Origin: Alphaproteobacteria bacterium
GTDB taxonomy: Bacteria; Pseudomonadota; Alphaproteobacteria; Micropepsales; Micropepsaceae
Length of the DNA: 9,043 nucleotides
Reading direction: 5' to 3'
Assembly: GCA_947373775.1 (NCBI GenBank)
Contig: CANBZE010000052.1
Location: 1 to 9,043, forward strand
The notes under the pieces are model-generated. The model saw only the letters and a program-made list of their open reading frames with translations. It made no database searches and was not told the DNA's origin. Made by a program: the position numbers and the translations under genes. Shown here in pieces: positions 1-6,235 of the stretch (position 1 is its first letter; each line of letters starts with the position of its first letter).

Positions 1-1
1 G

Positions 2-604
<603 letters not shown>

Positions 605-630
605 GGGCGCTTATTCGAGGGGGACTGGTC

Positions 631-1527
631 ATGGATTGGGACAAGCTTCGCATCTTCCACGCCGTCGCGTCGGCGGGAAGCTTCACCCATGCCGGCCAGA
701 GCCTGGGCCTGTCGCAGTCGGCGGTCAGCCGCCAGATCAGCGCGCTGGAAGAGGAAATCTCCACCCCACTGTTCCAGCGTCATGCCCGCGGCCTGACGCT
801 GACCGATGAAGGCGAACTGCTGTTCACCGCCGTCACCGACGTGCTGGGACGTCTGGCCTCCGCCGAAGAAGCGCTCAAGAATGTCCATGAAAGCCCGCGC
901 GGCGCGCTGAAGATCACCGCCAGCCACGGCATCGGCGCCTATTGGCTGTTGCCGCGGCTTGGCGCCTTCCTGGCGCAATATCCGGAAGTCGAAGTGCATC
1001 TGGTGATGGACGACAAGGAGCTGGATCTGGCCCAGCGCGAGGCCGATCTGGCCATCCGCATGCGCGCCCCGGTCCAGGCCGACCTGATCCAGCGCAAGCT
1101 CTTCACCGTCCATTATCACATGTACGCCGCCAAGACGTACCTGAAGGAGCATCCCGCCCCCGCCACACTGGAAGATGTCGCCGACCACGCCATCATCGTC
1201 TATGGCGAGACGGCGGTGCCGGAGATCCGCGACATCAACTGGCTGCTGGAAGCGTTCAAGAAGAACGCCAAGCCCGGCGGCAAGGGCCGCATCATCCGCA
1301 TCAACAACATCACCGGCATCCTGCAGGCGACCGAAGCAGGTCTGGGGATCGGGGTGGTGCCGGACTATGTCGCCGCCCAGCATCCGGAACTGGAACGGGT
1401 GCTGCCCGATGTGGCGGCGCCCGGTTTCGATGTGCATCTGGTCTATGCCGATGCCCTGCGCCAGTCCAAGCGCGTGGCGGCGTTCCGCGACTTCGCGGTC
1501 AAGTCTTCCAAGGACTGGCAGTACTGA
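631..1527 (+). CDS. lsrB: LysR-type regulator of the LsrB/VtlR kind
   Basis: Transcription factor of 298 residues, the normal LysR length. Residues 1-60 form the winged helix-turn-helix (WDKLRIFHAVASAGSFTHAG, then SQSAVSRQISALE), followed by a linker helix and a substrate-binding domain from about residue 90 to the end. A GAGGGGG ribosome binding site at about 616-622 fixes the ATG at 631. The N-terminal sequence and the position directly behind trxB match LsrB of Sinorhizobium and VtlR of Brucella, which control oxidative-stress, envelope and small-RNA genes in those bacteria; this link is from family knowledge and from memory. The protein has no cysteine, whereas rhizobial LsrB is reported to sense redox through cysteines. 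The stop codon ends at 1527 and abuts the stop of the convergent gene at 1528. LysR family is certain; orthology to LsrB is likely. Confidence 0.93.
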   Translation: MDWDKLRIFHAVASAGSFTHAGQSLGLSQSAVSRQISALEEEISTPLFQRHARGLTLTDEGELLFTAVTDVLGRLASAEEALKNVHESPRGALKITASHGIGAYWLLPRLGAFLAQYPEVEVHLVMDDKELDLAQREADLAIRMRAPVQADLIQRKLFTVHYHMYAAKTYLKEHPAPATLEDVADHAIIVYGETAVPEIRDINWLLEAFKKNAKPGGKGRIIRINNITGILQATEAGLGIGVVPDYVAAQHPELERVLPDVAAPGFDVHLVYADALRQSKRVAAFRDFAVKSSKDWQY

Positions 1528-1821
1528 TCAGCCGGTCGTGGTCGTGGTCGTGGTCGTGGTTGTGGTCGTGGTGCTGACCGGCGGGGCCACGATATTGTTC
1601 TGGCTGCCGATGACCTGCGAACTGAGCGCCGAGCTGGTGCCCGAGATCAGGATGCCGACGCCGGCCATGATCACCGCACCGGTACCAATCATCAAAGCGG
1701 TGGTTTGAGACGTCATGCGGGCCTGCTGCACGCCGGCCGGACGGCCCGGGGCCAGGGCTTGCGCGAACGCGCCATTCGCCAGAAGGCTGGCGGCCAGCAC
1801 GGCACCCACAAAAACACGCAT
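1528..1821 (-). CDS. Small exported membrane protein with a 13-threonine C-terminal tail
   Basis: No known function. The product has 97 residues: a signal peptide (1-20, MRVFVGAVLAASLLANGAFA, likely cut after AFA), a short proline-rich stretch, a hydrophobic segment at about 42-60 (TALMIGTGAVIMAGVGILIS), a Ser/Asn-rich linker, then S-T13-G at the end. The ATG at 1821 is chosen because GGAG (1828-1831) lies 6 bases upstream and a signal peptide begins there; an in-frame upstream start at 1890 would place 23 charged residues before it. The threonine run is encoded by an alternating ACC/ACG hexanucleotide repeat. The stop codon (1528-1530) touches the stop of the convergent LysR gene with no gap. 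It may be the last gene of the minus-strand group from 2781, 91 bases after the preceding stop, or it may have its own promoter. Confidence 0.72.
   Translation of the reverse strand: MRVFVGAVLAASLLANGAFAQALAPGRPAGVQQARMTSQTTALMIGTGAVIMAGVGILISGTSSALSSQVIGSQNNIVAPPVSTTTTTTTTTTTTTG
1534..1572. repeat. Hexanucleotide microsatellite encoding poly-threonine
   Basis: On the plus strand the 39 bases read as about six and a half copies of GGTCGT, with one CGT changed to TGT at 1561-1563. On the minus strand this is ACC/ACG alternation giving 13 threonines. The unit is a multiple of three, so gain or loss of units would change tail length without shifting the frame. It ends one codon before the stop of the 97-residue exported protein. 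Confidence 0.9.
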
Positions 1822-1897
1822 GAAACGCTCCAAAGCCCGCTCAAAGCAGCAGACGCGCCCCTTGTAGCGGGACACTATCCTTCCGTCCATCTTCCTG

Positions 1898-1914
1898 AAA
1901 AAGCGCCGCTTTTT
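1898..1914. terminator. Weak A/T-flanked hairpin, possible terminator
   Basis: A 7-bp perfect stem, AAAAAGC with GCTTTTT, around a 3-base loop. It overlaps the stop codon (1913-1915) of the minus-strand 155-residue protein gene. The T run belongs to the stem itself and the GC part is only 2 bp, so on its own this is a weak terminator in either direction. It may simply be an attenuating hairpin between that gene and the 97-residue gene downstream. Confidence 0.25.
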
Positions 1915-2380
1915 AGAAGAAAGTCGGTGGCATCACCCCGTTGCGGCCCTGGATTCGGGTGCAGGCCAGCGGCTTCAGGACCTTGGTGGTTCCCAGGCGC
2001 AGGATGGTGCGGCTGCCGGGGCTGAGGACGCAACCATCCACCGCCAACTTGGCCCAGAAGCTGTTATGGGCGCAGGTCTCCGGGCCCATGACCCGGGTTC
2101 CGGTCAATTCCTGGCGCGCGCGGCAGGTGACGGCGGCAGGATCGCCTTCGCCGCTGGGACGGTCCACTATAGGCGCGGATGCCAACGACATGGCGCCAAG
2201 CCTGTCCAGCATCTCGTTCTGCACGCAGAGCGGCCAGCCACGCGCCTTGGACGCAGCCACCAGTTCGGGTGCGTTGCAGGTGATGGCTTCGGGATCGTGT
2301 GCGCCGATGGGCGGGGTTTCGGCTTGTGCCGCGGCGAAAATCAGAAAAGCGCACCCGGCGATGCCAGACAGGATTTTCAT
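1913..2380 (-). CDS. Secreted cysteine-rich protein with a tandem duplication, function unknown
   Basis: A 155-residue protein I cannot assign to a named family. Residues 1-20 (MKILSGIAGCAFLIFAAAQA) form a signal peptide. The mature part has two ungapped copies of a 33-residue unit at 29-61 and 80-112, each reading DPxAxTC, 16 residues, C, two residues, N, then an aliphatic or aromatic residue and a final L. Two further cysteines (117, 140) follow in the tail, giving six in the mature protein, so disulphides in the periplasm are likely. Start choice: the frame also opens at TTG 2395, ATG 2392 and ATG 2383, but GAGG ends 6 bases before the ATG at 2380, which also begins the signal peptide. The upstream monooxygenase-like gene ends at 2392, so the binding site overlaps its stop and the two are probably translationally coupled. 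Confidence 0.75.
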   Translation of the reverse strand: MKILSGIAGCAFLIFAAAQAETPPIGAHDPEAITCNAPELVAASKARGWPLCVQNEMLDRLGAMSLASAPIVDRPSGEGDPAAVTCRARQELTGTRVMGPETCAHNSFWAKLAVDGCVLSPGSRTILRLGTTKVLKPLACTRIQGRNGVMPPTFF

Positions 2381-2391
2381 CATGGACCTCA

Positions 2392-2781
2392 TCAAGGTTT
2401 GCGGTATGACACCAGCATAGTCCCGCGCGTAACGCCGCGCGAGGTGATGATCGGGTCCGACACTTCTTTGAAGTGCTTGTAATGGACCGCGGCCAGATGC
2501 TGCTGGAATGCCGCCTCGTCGTCATAGACCTCATACAGGAACAGGTGGTCCGGGGTGGTGGCCAGCTCATAGACATTGAATTCGCGGCAGCCGGGCTCAT
2601 TCGCCACCGAAGCCTTAGCGTTCTCGGCCATCATCGTCTTGAAGCGGTCGAAATTTTCCGCCGCAGTGCCGAAATCCACCGTCACCACATGGAAATGCGG
2701 TGCCGATGTGGATTGAGCGGCGGCCGGCAAGCAAAGCGCCAGAAAACCGCTGCACAGGATGCCAAAAATGCTGCACCGCAT
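2392..2781 (-). CDS. Exported antibiotic-biosynthesis-monooxygenase (ABM) fold protein
   Basis: A 129-residue protein with a signal peptide at about 1-23 (cut near PAAAQS) and one ABM/YgiN-like ferredoxin-fold domain at about 29-115. Visible family features are the HFHVVTVDF first strand, the F..R...M...A..S...EPGCREFNVYE core, the LFLYEVYDDEAAFQQHL segment and the HYKHF helix. Relatives include small quinol or heme-related monooxygenases that usually act in the cytoplasm as dimers, without metal; substrate is unknown here. An N-terminal export signal is uncommon for the family. The ATG at 2781 has GGAGAG 4 bases upstream; ATG at 2793 is in frame but has a poorer site and would only add four residues. 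It heads a probable two-gene unit with the 155-residue secreted protein and diverges from the DUF6491-like gene at 2888. Confidence 0.86.
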   Translation of the reverse strand: MRCSIFGILCSGFLALCLPAAAQSTSAPHFHVVTVDFGTAAENFDRFKTMMAENAKASVANEPGCREFNVYELATTPDHLFLYEVYDDEAAFQQHLAAVHYKHFKEVSDPIITSRGVTRGTMLVSYRKP

Positions 2782-2831
2782 CTGTCTCTCCATGGTGAAC
2801 CCATCCACTGCCCGCGCCGGTATACCCCAAA

Positions 2832-2861
2832 TTGATCCGGCGGGCGCGTCGCGCGTATACT
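2832..2861 (+). promoter_or_regulatory. Probable sigma-70-type promoter of the DUF6491-like gene
   Basis: TTGATC (2832-2837) and TATACT (2856-2861) are separated by 18 bases, close to the consensus, in the 106-base divergent gap. A start site near 2868 would leave a leader of about 20 bases carrying the AGGAG site (2876-2880). I see no equally clear promoter for the divergent monooxygenase-like gene; the self-complementary GGTATACC at 2819-2826 could be its -10 region. Confidence 0.55.
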
Positions 2862-2887
2862 CACCGGAGGGCGACAGGAGATTTCCG

Positions 2888-3316
2888 ATGATCCGTTCCC
2901 TCGTTCTCGCCGCCACGCTTGGCTGCGTCACCGTACCGGTCATGGCTCAGCCTTATCGTGAGCAAGACAAGCGCGAGGCGCCCTGCCTGCGGCAGCGCAA
3001 CATTTACGACTATCAGGTGGTGCCGGGGAACCGCTCACTGATCGTCACCGACCTTTCCCGCCAGCGCTACCGGCTCAACTTCATGGGACGCTGTTATAAT
3101 CTGCAGTTTCAGTTCGGCCTGGCTTTCAAGAGCCGCGGCGTTGGCACGCTTTCCTGCATCGAACGGGGCGACGAAATCCTGATGAACGATCCTGTCGGCC
3201 CCAACCAGTGCATCATCCAGAGTGTGGAGTTGCAGACCCGCGTCCTAGACCAGGCGGACGCAGAGGCCCTGCGTGCGCAGCAGGACCATAAGGACGGCCG
3301 TCGCGGAAATGACTGA
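2888..3316 (+). CDS. Secreted DUF6491-like protein
   Basis: A 142-residue protein with a signal peptide (1-20, ending PVMA before QPYREQ) and a small all-beta domain at about 31-115. Four cysteines (33, 69, 90, 108) and the pattern PCLRQRNIYDYQVV, LIVTDLSRQRYRLNF, GRCYNLQF, then LSCIERGDEI resemble DUF6491, a family of unknown function common in alphaproteobacteria; this is recognition by pattern, not by search. The tail (119-142) is charged and probably helical. AGGAG at 2876-2880, 7 bases before the ATG, supports this start; an earlier in-frame start at 2759 would run through the promoter and the divergent gene's signal peptide and is rejected. It is probably monocistronic, with a candidate small RNA downstream on the same strand. 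Confidence 0.85.
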   Translation: MIRSLVLAATLGCVTVPVMAQPYREQDKREAPCLRQRNIYDYQVVPGNRSLIVTDLSRQRYRLNFMGRCYNLQFQFGLAFKSRGVGTLSCIERGDEILMNDPVGPNQCIIQSVELQTRVLDQADAEALRAQQDHKDGRRGND

Positions 3317-3338
3317 ATTCCGGCGTTTTGACCGGCCC

Positions 3339-3366
3339 TTGAAAGCGGCAAAAGCCGCATTATCTT
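3339..3366 (+). promoter_or_regulatory. Possible promoter of the candidate small RNA
   Basis: TTGAAA (3339-3344) and TATCTT (3361-3366) with a 16-base spacer would place a start at about 3373. The spacer is itself a small hairpin, GCGGC-AAAA-GCCGC (3345-3358), followed by a T-rich stretch, so the same bases could instead be a weak terminator of the preceding DUF6491-like gene. Both readings are possible, and the -10 match is moderate. Confidence 0.45.
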
Positions 3367-3372
3367 TCCTGT

Positions 3373-3487
3373 GTACCGCCTTCTCTCCCCCCGGAGGCGG
3401 CCATGACTTCGCTCTCCTCCCCCTTGAGCGAGGTTTAAAACTGGCGGGCGGCGCGCCCTAACAGGCTGTGCCGCCCGCCTTTTATTT
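3373..3487 (+). ncRNA. Candidate trans-acting small RNA with C-rich, anti-Shine-Dalgarno-like loops
   Basis: The 175-base gap between the DUF6491-like gene and the EF-G-like gene folds into three consecutive hairpins. The first pairs CCGCCT (3376-3381) with AGGCGG (3395-3400) around a loop with six consecutive C. The second pairs ACTTCGCTC (3406-3414) with GAGCGAGGT (3426-3434), including one U-G pair, around the loop TCCTCCCCCTT. The third is a perfect 10-bp terminator stem with a T-rich tail. This plan, two hairpins exposing CCUCC-type loops plus an intrinsic terminator at about 115 nt, is what is described for the alphaproteobacterial alpha-r14/NfeR1 and 'cuckoo'/CcsR small RNAs, which pair with ribosome binding sites of target mRNAs. 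The CCUCCUCCC box of those families is imperfect here (CCUCCCCC). The 5' end is inferred from a moderate promoter; a 3'-UTR-derived RNA is the alternative. Confidence 0.55.
3443..3487 (+). terminator. Strong Rho-independent terminator
   Basis: GGCGGGCGGC (3443-3452) pairs perfectly with GCCGCCCGCC (3470-3479) around a 17-base loop and is followed by TTTTATTT. It ends plus-strand transcription before the convergent EF-G-like gene. Read on the minus strand the stem is followed by AGTTTT, so it can also serve, less strongly, as the terminator of the EF-G-like gene whose stop is at 3492. Confidence 0.85.
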
Positions 3488-3491
3488 GCCG

Positions 3492-5534
3492 TCAGGCCGC
3501 CTTGCGCGTCGCGACAATCGTTTCCGCCAGCTTGCCGCCCAGTTCCGCCAGCCGGTCGAATTCCATCTCATAGGTTCCCACGCCTTGCGTCAGGGAACGC
3601 AAATCCACGATCAGGTCCGACACTTCCGACAGCGGCATCTGCGCCCGCACCGTGTCCCAGCCGCGCCAGCCTTCGCGCGCGTCATAGCCCAGGGGCGCAC
3701 CGCGCCGGCCGCTGACCAGGGCATTGACCTTGGCGGTGGCATCCGACGGCACATGCACCTGCACCCGCATGATCGGCTCCAGCAGCACGGGCGCGCAGTC
3801 CGGCATGCCTTCGCTCATCGCCAGGCGGCCGGCGGTCTGAAAAGCGGCATCGGAGGAATCCACCGTGTGATAGGAGCCATCGGTCAGCGCCACGGCGATA
3901 TCCACCACCGGAAAGCCCAAGGGGCCCGCCTTCATGAATTCGCGCACGCCCTTTTCCACCGACGGTATCCATTGCTTGGGCACCACGCCGCCCTTGATGC
4001 GGTCCTCGAACGCAAAGCCGCTGCCGCGCGGCAAGGGCTTGATCTCGATCGTCACATCGCCGAACTGGCCATGACCGCCCGACTGGCGCTTGTGACGGCC
4101 CTGGACATGCGCGGATTTTCGGATGGTTTCGCGATAGGGCACTCGCGCGGCGCGGGTCGCCAATGTCAGGCCGTAGCGGCTTTGCAGCTTTTCCACCGCC
4201 GCCTTGAGATGAATCTCGCCCTGCCCGGCCAGGATCATCTCCTGGGTTTCGCCATTGTGCTCGAACACCAATGACGGATCTTCCTCGGTGAGCCTGGCGA
4301 TCGCGGCGCTGAGCTTGACCTCGTCCTTGCGGTCCTGCGCCGCCACCGCCAGCCGGTACACGGGCGTGAGGCGTTCGGTCGGCGCGCGGCCGCCGCCATT
4401 CTTTGCCATGGACAGGGTCTCGCCGGTGGTGAAGCCTTCCATCCGCGCCAGCGCCACCGTGTCGCCCGTTTGTGCGGCGTTGCGCTTGATCTGCTTGTCG
4501 CCGGCCAGCGCAAAGATGCCGCCGATGCGCGCTTCGCGCCCACCTTCTCCATGCAGGACCGCGCCATCCTTCAAAGAACCGCGCAGCACCCGCACCAGGC
4601 TGAGCTTGCCGCCATGGCCACCATGGAAGGTCTTGATCACCTGCACCACCGCCTCGCCGGGCGTTTCCAACCCGGCCCTTTTGGCAGCCGCCGACACATC
4701 CGGCGCGTCATGGCGCAGCGATTTGAGCAGCCGGCGCACGCCATTGTCGCCTTCGGCCGAGCCGATCAGCACCGGCACCACCAGCGCCTCCGCCAGTTCG
4801 CGCTTGATATCACCGAACACTTCCTCACGTGACGGCTCGATATCGCCCAGCAGTTCTTCCATCAAATTCTCGTCATGGTCGGCCAGCTTTTCCAGCATCT
4901 GGAAGCGGGCTTCCTTCTCGCGGGCATAGTCGGCGATATCCACCACCTCGCTGGCGGCATGGGGTCGGTAGGCGAAGGCCCGTTCCAGCGCAAGATCGAC
5001 AAAGCCGGCGGGAATGCCTTCCGCCCAGATGGGAATCTGGCGCAGCAGCAGCGGGGTGTCGCTGGCCTGCTGCAAGGCCGTGAGCAACGCCCGCAGCGGC
5101 CCCCGCGCCTTGTCGAACTTGTTGATGAACAACAGATGCGGCACATGCGCATCGGCCAGCCGCTTGAAGAAGGGCTGCAACATGGCGGCTTTGGCGGCGT
5201 CCGGCTCGCACACCACCACCGCAGCGTCGATCCCGGGCAGCAGGTTCAAGGTGTCGGCGATGAACTCGATGGAGCCGGGGCAATCCAGGAAGGTGAACTC
5301 CTCGCCCAGATACTGGGTGGTCAGGACATTCATCTCCACGCTCATCTGGCGGGCGCGTGCCCCAGGCGAGGAATCGCCCAGGCTGGAGCCGGTGGCCACC
5401 GAGCCCTTGCGCACCACCGCGCCGGTGACGGCCGCGATGCTTTCCAACAATGAAGTCTTGCCGCCGCCATGTGGCCCCACCAGCGCGATGGCGCGCGGCG
5501 CGGCTTTTATACGGGTGGTGGTTCGGGCTGTCAT
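3492..5534 (-). CDS. EF-G-like translational GTPase (alphaproteobacterial EF-G paralogue)
   Basis: A 680-residue protein with EF-G architecture, slightly shorter than canonical EF-G (about 690-700). The G domain shows a P-loop GPHGGGKT (20-27), a DCPG G3 motif (84-87) and NKFD (138-141), followed by a beta-barrel domain and EF-G domains III-V (for example GQGEIHLKAAVEKL, then YRETIRKSAHVQGRHKRQSGGHGQFGDV). It should bind GTP and interact with ribosomes. Two features differ from housekeeping EF-G: the DTPGH motif is DCPGS, so the catalytic histidine is serine, and the switch I RGITI motif is absent (ARARQMSVEMNV instead). From memory these changes typify an alphaproteobacterial EF-G-like subfamily of unknown role. 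GGAGG 5 bases before the ATG at 5534 fixes the start; a longer frame reaching 5702 lacks homology. It is monocistronic and divergent from the carbonic-anhydrase-like gene. Confidence 0.93.
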   Translation of the reverse strand: MTARTTTRIKAAPRAIALVGPHGGGKTSLLESIAAVTGAVVRKGSVATGSSLGDSSPGARARQMSVEMNVLTTQYLGEEFTFLDCPGSIEFIADTLNLLPGIDAAVVVCEPDAAKAAMLQPFFKRLADAHVPHLLFINKFDKARGPLRALLTALQQASDTPLLLRQIPIWAEGIPAGFVDLALERAFAYRPHAASEVVDIADYAREKEARFQMLEKLADHDENLMEELLGDIEPSREEVFGDIKRELAEALVVPVLIGSAEGDNGVRRLLKSLRHDAPDVSAAAKRAGLETPGEAVVQVIKTFHGGHGGKLSLVRVLRGSLKDGAVLHGEGGREARIGGIFALAGDKQIKRNAAQTGDTVALARMEGFTTGETLSMAKNGGGRAPTERLTPVYRLAVAAQDRKDEVKLSAAIARLTEEDPSLVFEHNGETQEMILAGQGEIHLKAAVEKLQSRYGLTLATRAARVPYRETIRKSAHVQGRHKRQSGGHGQFGDVTIEIKPLPRGSGFAFEDRIKGGVVPKQWIPSVEKGVREFMKAGPLGFPVVDIAVALTDGSYHTVDSSDAAFQTAGRLAMSEGMPDCAPVLLEPIMRVQVHVPSDATAKVNALVSGRRGAPLGYDAREGWRGWDTVRAQMPLSEVSDLIVDLRSLTQGVGTYEMEFDRLAELGGKLAETIVATRKAA

Positions 5535-5640
5535 GTGCGCCTCCGCATCGTTCGAAGCTGTTGGCTTCGGGCGGGGCCCAGAGATGGGCGCGGCGCCCGT
5601 TCCAGATGGGGCATGCTCGCGCCGGGCGGCGGCCAATGCA

Positions 5641-5672
5641 AGACGCGCGTCTCGCCTGTCACAAATTTTGTG
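5641..5672. promoter_or_regulatory. Two adjacent palindromes in a divergent gap
   Basis: The 173-base gap 5535-5707 between the EF-G-like and carbonic-anhydrase-like genes contains a perfect 12-bp palindrome AGACGCGCGTCT (5641-5652) and, 7 bases later, CACAAA-T-TTTGTG (5660-5672) with perfect 6-bp arms. They lie 36-67 bases before the plus-strand ATG. They could be operator sites for either gene. I find no convincing -35/-10 pair in this gap on either strand, so a regulatory role is inferred only from symmetry and position. Confidence 0.3.
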
Positions 5673-5707
5673 GTAAAAGGCGCGGGGATTTTTTAGGGGC
5701 AATATTT

Positions 5708-6211
5708 ATGTGCGATTGCAAAATAGACCGCCGTTCGCTGGCCAAATTGCTGGCGGGCGCCACCGGCGCCGCGGCTTTGCCGGGAACCGCCCAGGCGGCG
5801 GCCGTCACCGCCCTGGCCATAACCTGCATCGATTTCCGGCTGGTGGACGATGCGGTGAGGTTCTTTGACGGCAAACACATGACCAACGATTACGACCAGG
5901 TCTCGCTGGCCGGCGCCTCGCTGGCGGCGGTGTCGGACAAGTTTCCGTCATCCAACGCCGCCTTCTGGGATCACATCGGCATCGCCAAGACCTTGCATCA
6001 CATCAAGAAGGTGATCGTGGTGGATCACCGCGACTGCGGCGCCTTCAAGGTCGCCTTCGGCAAGGACTACAAGGCCGACGCCGCCGGCGAAACCGCCCAG
6101 CACAAGACCGTCATGGAACAGGTGAAGGCCAAGCTGGCCAAGACCCATCCCGACCTGGGGTGCGAGTTCTACATCATGGGCCTGGACGGCAAGACCGAAC
6201 GGGTCGTCTAG
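5708..6211 (+). CDS. Tat-exported beta-carbonic-anhydrase-like protein
   Basis: A 167-residue protein. Residues 6-14 (IDRRSLAKL) form a twin-arginine-type signal followed by an alanine-rich hydrophobic stretch to about residue 31. The mature domain carries the beta-carbonic anhydrase metal motif in full: C40-x-D42-x-R44 (ITCIDFR) and H107-x-x-C110 (DHRDCGAF), so zinc binding and CO2 hydration are plausible. It is shorter than typical beta-class enzymes (about 200-220) and closest in layout to the small beta-CA-like proteins. Tat export fits a protein folded around its metal in the cytoplasm before transport. AGGGG about 8 bases before the ATG at 5708 supports the start; an in-frame extension to 5450 would overlap the divergent gene. 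Catalysis is inferred, and the beta class is well supported by its motifs. The next gene converges 24 bases away. Confidence 0.85.
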   Translation: MCDCKIDRRSLAKLLAGATGAAALPGTAQAAAVTALAITCIDFRLVDDAVRFFDGKHMTNDYDQVSLAGASLAAVSDKFPSSNAAFWDHIGIAKTLHHIKKVIVVDHRDCGAFKVAFGKDYKADAAGETAQHKTVMEQVKAKLAKTHPDLGCEFYIMGLDGKTERVV

Positions 6212-6235
6212 GCCCCCCTTCGGGAGGGTGAGACT

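Noticed and set aside
1822..1890. N-terminal extension of the 97-residue protein to 1890
   Set aside because: The added residues are charged and precede a clear signal peptide; the ATG at 1821 has a well-spaced GGAG.
3468..4274. Long plus-strand reading frame opposite the EF-G-like gene
   Set aside because: Low-complexity His/Gln/Ala/Arg-rich product, no ribosome binding site, and it is antisense to well-supported EF-G domains.
5586..5598. GGGCGC-G-GCGCCC palindrome in the 5535-5707 gap
   Set aside because: Such symmetry is expected by chance in very GC-rich sequence, and nothing in its position sets it apart.
5668..5695. TTGTGG...TTTTTA as the promoter of the carbonic-anhydrase-like gene
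   Set aside because: Poor match at both boxes, and the implied start would fall after the AGGGG ribosome binding site.
6213..6228. Hairpin CCCCCC-TTCG-GGAGGG between convergent genes as a terminator
   Set aside because: The stem has a C-A mismatch and no T run follows on either strand, so it does not qualify as an intrinsic terminator, although it may act as a transcript end structure.
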